Source of the DNA: Afipia carboxidovorans OM5
GTDB taxonomy: Bacteria > Pseudomonadota > Alphaproteobacteria > Rhizobiales > Xanthobacteraceae
Reading direction: 5' to 3'
DNA length: 64,000 nt
Assembly: GCF_000218565.1 (NCBI RefSeq)
Contig: NC_015684.1
Span: 2,852,001 to 2,916,000 of the forward strand
Position 1 is the stretch's first letter, and the number at the start of each line of letters is the position of its first letter. The notes under the pieces were generated by a model that saw only the letters and a list, made by a program, of their open reading frames with translations, did no database searches and was not told where the DNA came from. Positions 60,394-64,000 of this stretch are shown here, one piece after another. The translations under genes were made by a program, and so were the position numbers.

Positions 60394-62139
60394 TTACCGA
60401 TTCTCCTTCGATGTCGCAAGAATAAGGCGCTCGGACGGCGGCAGATCGAAGCGCGGCTCGACACCGAGCAAGGGCGCGATCCGCGCGATCACCTTGCCCC
60501 CGGTCGGCACGGCATTCCAGCCGGAGGTAATAAAGCCGTGGGTCTCGGGCAGCGCCTGCGGCTCGTCCAGCATGACGAGAAGCTGGAATCGCGGATTGTC
60601 CGCCGGCAGGATCGCGGTGAAGGCGTTCAGCACCTTCTTCTTGGCATAGCGGCCGTTGATGACCTTCTCGGCGGTGCCGGTCTTGCCGCCGATATAATAG
60701 CCCGGCACGTCGGCCTTGCGTGCGGTGCCGATCTCGGCGTTGAGCCGCATCAGGAAACGCATCTTGTCGCTGGTTTCCTTCTTGATGACCCGCTTGGCGA
60801 GTTTCATCGCCTCTTCCTCGCTGCGCTTGAGGAAGGTCGGCGGGATCAGATAGCCGCCGTTCACCAGCGCATCGATGCCCATCACCGCCTGCAGCGGCGC
60901 CACCGCGATGCCGTGGCCGAAGGCGATGGTCACGGTGTTGAGTTCACCCCAGTGGCGCGGCAGCAGCGGCGCGGCGCTCTCCGGCAACTCGGTGCGCAGC
61001 CGCGTCAGTTGCCCCATCTTGCCGAGGAACGCCTTGTGCGCCTCGATGCCCTGCGACAGCGCGATGCGCGCCGCACCGATGTTGGAGGAATAGGTGAAGA
61101 CCTCCTTGGTGTTGATGGCGCGGCCGAGCGGATGGTCGTCATGAATGCGGAAGCGGCCGTACTGCAGCGCCGAGCGCGCGTCCCACATCGAATTCAGCGT
61201 TGCCTTGCCGGAATCGAGTGCCATCGCCAGCGTAAACGCCTTGAAGGTCGAACCCATCTCGTAGACGCCGGTCGTCAGGCGATTGATGCGGTCGGGGTCG
61301 TTGGCTTCCTTCGGATTGTTCGGATCAAAATCCGGCAGCGACACCATGGCGACGATTTCACCGGTGCGGACATTGCTGACGATGCCGGAGGCCGCCTTGG
61401 CGCGAAATTTCTCTTTGGCCTTGAGAAGCTCGTCGCGCAGCGCGTGCTCGACGCGCAGGTCGACGGAAAGCTCGATCGGCCGCTGCTGGCGGTCGGTGGC
61501 GAAGCCCGCGCGATGCAGATCGGCGAGCCCGTTGCCATCGAGCCACTTCTCCATCCCGGCGATGCCCTGATTGTCGATATTGACGATACCGATCAGGTGC
61601 GAGACGTCGCGGCCGGTCGGATAGACGCGCTTGTTCTCGCGCAGGAAGCCGACGCCCGGCAGGCCGAGCTTGAACACATCGTGCTGCTGCTTCGGCGTCA
61701 GTTCACGCTTCAGCCAGACGAACCCCTTGCGCGACGACAGACGGTCGCGCACTTCGCCCGGATCGAGATCGGGCAACGTCGCGGTCAACAGCTCGATCGC
61801 CTCGTCCTTGTCGATCAGACGGCGCGGCTCGGCATAAAGCGAGGACGCCTTGACGTCGGTCGCGAGAATTTCGCCGTTGCGGTCGAGAATATCCGGGCGC
61901 GCGGTCGCAATCGCATCCTGCGAGCTGCCGCGGCGGGCACCGTGATTGTCGCCGACGACGCCGTACATCACGAGCCGCAGCGCGATCACTGCGAAGACGG
62001 CGGTGAACGCCAGCATCACGAGGCCGACGCGCGCGCGCGCCTTGGCGGAGCGATCGACGTTGCCATAGAGCAGCGTGCGGACGAGGCGCTGGCGGAACGG
62101 TTCGGTCGGTTTTCCGGTCTCGGGCGAAGTCTGGTTCAT
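60394..62139 (-). CDS. ftsI: Peptidoglycan transpeptidase FtsI (PBP3)
   Basis: 581 residues. Cytoplasmic head, one membrane helix (about 42-62), dimerisation domain with AIATARPDILDRNGEILA, and a transpeptidase domain with STFK (active-site Ser near residue 300), SSN and KTGTAEK. Septal class B PBP working with FtsW. Start overlaps the ftsL stop (ATGA at 62136-62139). Confidence 0.96.
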   Translation of the reverse strand: MNQTSPETGKPTEPFRQRLVRTLLYGNVDRSAKARARVGLVMLAFTAVFAVIALRLVMYGVVGDNHGARRGSSQDAIATARPDILDRNGEILATDVKASSLYAEPRRLIDKDEAIELLTATLPDLDPGEVRDRLSSRKGFVWLKRELTPKQQHDVFKLGLPGVGFLRENKRVYPTGRDVSHLIGIVNIDNQGIAGMEKWLDGNGLADLHRAGFATDRQQRPIELSVDLRVEHALRDELLKAKEKFRAKAASGIVSNVRTGEIVAMVSLPDFDPNNPKEANDPDRINRLTTGVYEMGSTFKAFTLAMALDSGKATLNSMWDARSALQYGRFRIHDDHPLGRAINTKEVFTYSSNIGAARIALSQGIEAHKAFLGKMGQLTRLRTELPESAAPLLPRHWGELNTVTIAFGHGIAVAPLQAVMGIDALVNGGYLIPPTFLKRSEEEAMKLAKRVIKKETSDKMRFLMRLNAEIGTARKADVPGYYIGGKTGTAEKVINGRYAKKKVLNAFTAILPADNPRFQLLVMLDEPQALPETHGFITSGWNAVPTGGKVIARIAPLLGVEPRFDLPPSERLILATSKENR

Positions 62140-62534
62140 TGCGCGCCCTCCCCGGTAGCGGGCGCCGGTGCGGCCGGAATCGAGGCTGTCGTCTCGTCAG
62201 GGCTCACCACATCGATCATCGCGCCGATCGGGTCGGTCTCACCCGGCTTGATGAAGCGCGGCGGCCGTGACGGCAGATTCTTCAGGGAGCCGAACTGGTG
62301 GCTCTCGACCGGCCGAAGCTGGGTGTGCCGCTCAGCTAGTCCCTGCAACCGCGCGGGCGAGGACAGCGTCGCCCATTCCGCGCGCAGTTGCGCGATCTTG
62401 TTGCGCTCCTCGCGAATATCGGCGCGCAGCCGCAACACGCGCTCCGTCCGCACCGTGGAATCGAGCTTGATGCGATAGACATAAGCCGCCGAGATCACCA
62501 GCGCGCAGATGACGAGGAAATGGATGATCCTCAC
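62136..62534 (-). CDS. ftsL: FtsL-like division protein
   Basis: 132 residues. Short cytoplasmic start, one membrane helix (residues 4-20), a coiled coil (VLRLRADIREERNKIAQLRAEWA) and the SSPARLQGLAERHTQLRP segment common to FtsL. Position between rsmH and ftsI confirms the identity. Overlaps both neighbours by 4 bases. Confidence 0.88.
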   Translation of the reverse strand: MRIIHFLVICALVISAAYVYRIKLDSTVRTERVLRLRADIREERNKIAQLRAEWATLSSPARLQGLAERHTQLRPVESHQFGSLKNLPSRPPRFIKPGETDPIGAMIDVVSPDETTASIPAAPAPATGEGAQ

Positions 62535-63532
62535 GCGCGGCCCCCCTTCATGACAGTGCGAAGCGTCGGCCAGTCGAAGCTGGTATCCGCATCGTGCGAA
62601 GCATTGGCGGTACGCTCGGCCGCGCGCAGTTTCGCCGAACGTGCGCGCGGATTGGCGGCAATCTCGTTCTCGTCAGCGACCACCGGACGCTTGGTCAGGA
62701 TCTCGAAGCTCGGCGCGGTGCGCTCGACATCCGGCATGTGGCGTGAACCACCGCCGCGACTGGCGCGCGCGTTGATGAAATTCTTGACGATGCGATCTTC
62801 CAGCGAATGGAACGTCACCACGACAAGCCGCCCGCCCGGCTTCAACGTGCGCTCGGAGGCGTGCAGCGCGCTCTGCAATTCGTCGAGCTCTTCATTGACG
62901 AAGATGCGCAGCGCCTGAAACGTCCGCGTCGCGGGGTGAATGTCGTTCGGCCGCGTATGCACCACGCTTGCGACGATATCCGCGAGCACCTTCGTGGTGA
63001 GGATCGGCTTCTCCTGCCGCGCCCTGACGATCGCACGCGCCACCGCGCGCGAGTGGCGCTCCTCACCGAAGATATAAATGATGTTGGCGAGGTCCTTTTC
63101 AGAGGCCACGGCGACCACATCGGCCGCGCTCGCGCCCTCCTGCCCCATCCGCATGTCGAGCGGACCGTCCTGACGGAACGAGAAGCCGCGCTCGGCGCGG
63201 TCAAGCTGCATCGACGACACGCCGATATCCATCACGATGCCGTCGACCTGCGGGGCGTTCTGCGACGCGCAGACTTCATCAAGCTGCGAGAAGCGGTCCT
63301 GCACCAGCGTGAGGCGGCCTTCCGCCTGCTCCACGAGATCGAACGCCTCGGCGATTGCCGTGCGGTCGCGGTCGATGCCGATCACGCGCGCACCGGCCAC
63401 AGCGAGAATGCGCCGCGAATAGCCGCCCGCGCCGAAGGTCGCGTCGACATAGATGCCCCCCGCGCGTGGCGCGAGAAACTCCACCGCCTCGCGTCCGAGC
63501 ACCGAGATATGGCGGGAAACGGCTGCGCTCAT
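62531..63532 (-). CDS. rsmH: 16S rRNA (cytosine1402-N4)-methyltransferase RsmH
   Basis: 333 residues. SAM site YVDATFGAGGYSRRIL near residue 30, GIVMDIGVSSMQLD, and the C-terminal FHSLEDRIVKNFINARA. ATG 63530-63532 has GAGGAG 6 bases upstream; a 68-codon open extension upstream is rejected. First visible gene of the dcw cluster. No mraZ is seen in the 468 bases between it and the window end. Confidence 0.96.
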   Translation of the reverse strand: MSAAVSRHISVLGREAVEFLAPRAGGIYVDATFGAGGYSRRILAVAGARVIGIDRDRTAIAEAFDLVEQAEGRLTLVQDRFSQLDEVCASQNAPQVDGIVMDIGVSSMQLDRAERGFSFRQDGPLDMRMGQEGASAADVVAVASEKDLANIIYIFGEERHSRAVARAIVRARQEKPILTTKVLADIVASVVHTRPNDIHPATRTFQALRIFVNEELDELQSALHASERTLKPGGRLVVVTFHSLEDRIVKNFINARASRGGGSRHMPDVERTAPSFEILTKRPVVADENEIAANPRARSAKLRAAERTANASHDADTSFDWPTLRTVMKGGRA

Positions 63533-64000
63533 GCCGCGCTCCTCACCCGGAGACAACGATTCTGCGCCGCCTGCATTTCCATGCGCGTGCGCGATAGCCT
63601 GTCCGACCGCTCGCCTATCCGCGACCCGCTCCGGAGAGGCGTCGTGAGCGAGGCTCCGTTGGGATGGCGTGGGTCGAGCATGGATCGGGCGCACCGGGGG
63701 AACCGCAATCGATACAAAAGAGGCGCGGTTCTTCACCCTTCAGTAGCGGTAATTATCGTTAAGGAATGGTTGATGCGGCCGGATGCGCCCGCCGATCTTC
63801 GCATGAGACGACTCTGGAGCCCGCGCGTGACGCGTCGGCTCCGTCATGTGGATAAGTCGGGCCTGCGATTGCCCCGCGCAGCACCGGGGCGCGATAGTGA
63901 GGGTTCCGCGACCCCGGTCGCGCTCTTGCCTCGTTTGGTTGTCACATCATGTCGCTTCAGTCGTTCGCGTCCACTGGATTCGCTTCTCGCCGCGAGCGGC
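63533..64000. other. Region upstream of rsmH, no gene assigned
   Basis: 468 bases to the window edge. Contains TGTGGATAA at 63847-63855, a perfect match to the DnaA-box 9-mer, and an ATG at 63949 opening a plus-strand frame (MSLQSFASTGF) too short to identify. The dcw promoter is probably here. Confidence 0.5.

Noticed and set aside
58911..62478. Long plus-strand frames of 504 and 646 codons
   Set aside because: Antisense to murE and ftsI, both clearly real genes with catalytic motifs.
63949..64000. Start of a new plus-strand gene (MSLQSFASTGF)
   Set aside because: Only 17 codons are visible with no ribosome-binding site or family match.

Overview
The window is about 64 kb of a GC-rich alphaproteobacterial chromosome, most likely from the Bradyrhizobium/Afipia/Rhodopseudomonas/Nitrobacter group (Nitrobacteraceae). 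The evidence is a circularly permuted two-piece tmRNA gene next to an alphaproteobacterial SspB, a long-tailed FtsZ, the order thyA-folA-hflK-hflC-DUF2065-degP, DUF4169 and ribbon-helix-helix proteins typical of the Rhizobiales, and many palindromic intergenic repeats of two families characteristic of these genomes. Assignment to a genus is inference.

Layout. (1) 1-6.9 kb: a formate dehydrogenase operon on the plus strand (the catalytic subunit is cut by the window edge, followed by a NuoE/NuoF fusion and a NuoG-like Fe-S subunit). It faces selB on the minus strand, with a tRNA-Sec-like gene just upstream of selB. Together they look like a selenoprotein FDH island, though the tRNA has several stem mismatches. 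(2) 6.9-18.5 kb: miaA and serB (divergent, start codons overlapping), a DegP-type protease with DUF2065, hflC and hflK, folA-thyA, ssrA, sspB, fumC, and a small DUF4169/RHH group. (3) 18.5-36.8 kb: an AsmA-like protein, a FAD-linked lactate-type dehydrogenase, DUF1328, a PcrA/UvrD helicase carrying an in-frame 67-residue palindromic-repeat insertion, a two-gene ABC exporter, a glycine-zipper protein, an L,D-transpeptidase, a membrane/spermidine-synthase-like fusion, a phytoene-desaturase-like oxidoreductase, prmA, a conserved small protein and an aminopeptidase P. (4) 36.9-63.5 kb, all minus except two inserted plus-strand genes: ligA, recN, bamD, lpxC and the complete division and cell-wall (dcw) cluster, which in transcription order is rsmH, ftsL, ftsI, murE, murF, mraY, murD, ftsW, murG, murC, murB, ddlB, ftsQ, ftsA, ftsZ.

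How the genes work together. The dcw block supplies peptidoglycan precursors (murC-F, mraY, murG, ddlB) and the divisome (ftsL, I, W, Q, A, Z). lpxC and bamD add outer-membrane lipid A and protein assembly. ssrA and sspB form a trans-translation and ClpXP delivery pair. HflKC and the DegP-type protease cover membrane and periplasmic quality control.

Most unusual material. A GIY-YIG nuclease-family gene sits between mraY and murD exactly in the loop of a perfect 31-bp inverted repeat. The same palindrome occurs without a gene in several other intergenic regions here, in three cases starting at the TAG stop of the upstream gene. This resembles an autonomous/non-autonomous pair of REP-like elements and is the best candidate here for an undescribed mobile system. 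A second palindromic family has inserted in frame into the helicase gene. The formate dehydrogenase also seems to be split, with the [4Fe-4S] domain that normally starts the catalytic subunit fused to the end of the NuoG-like subunit.
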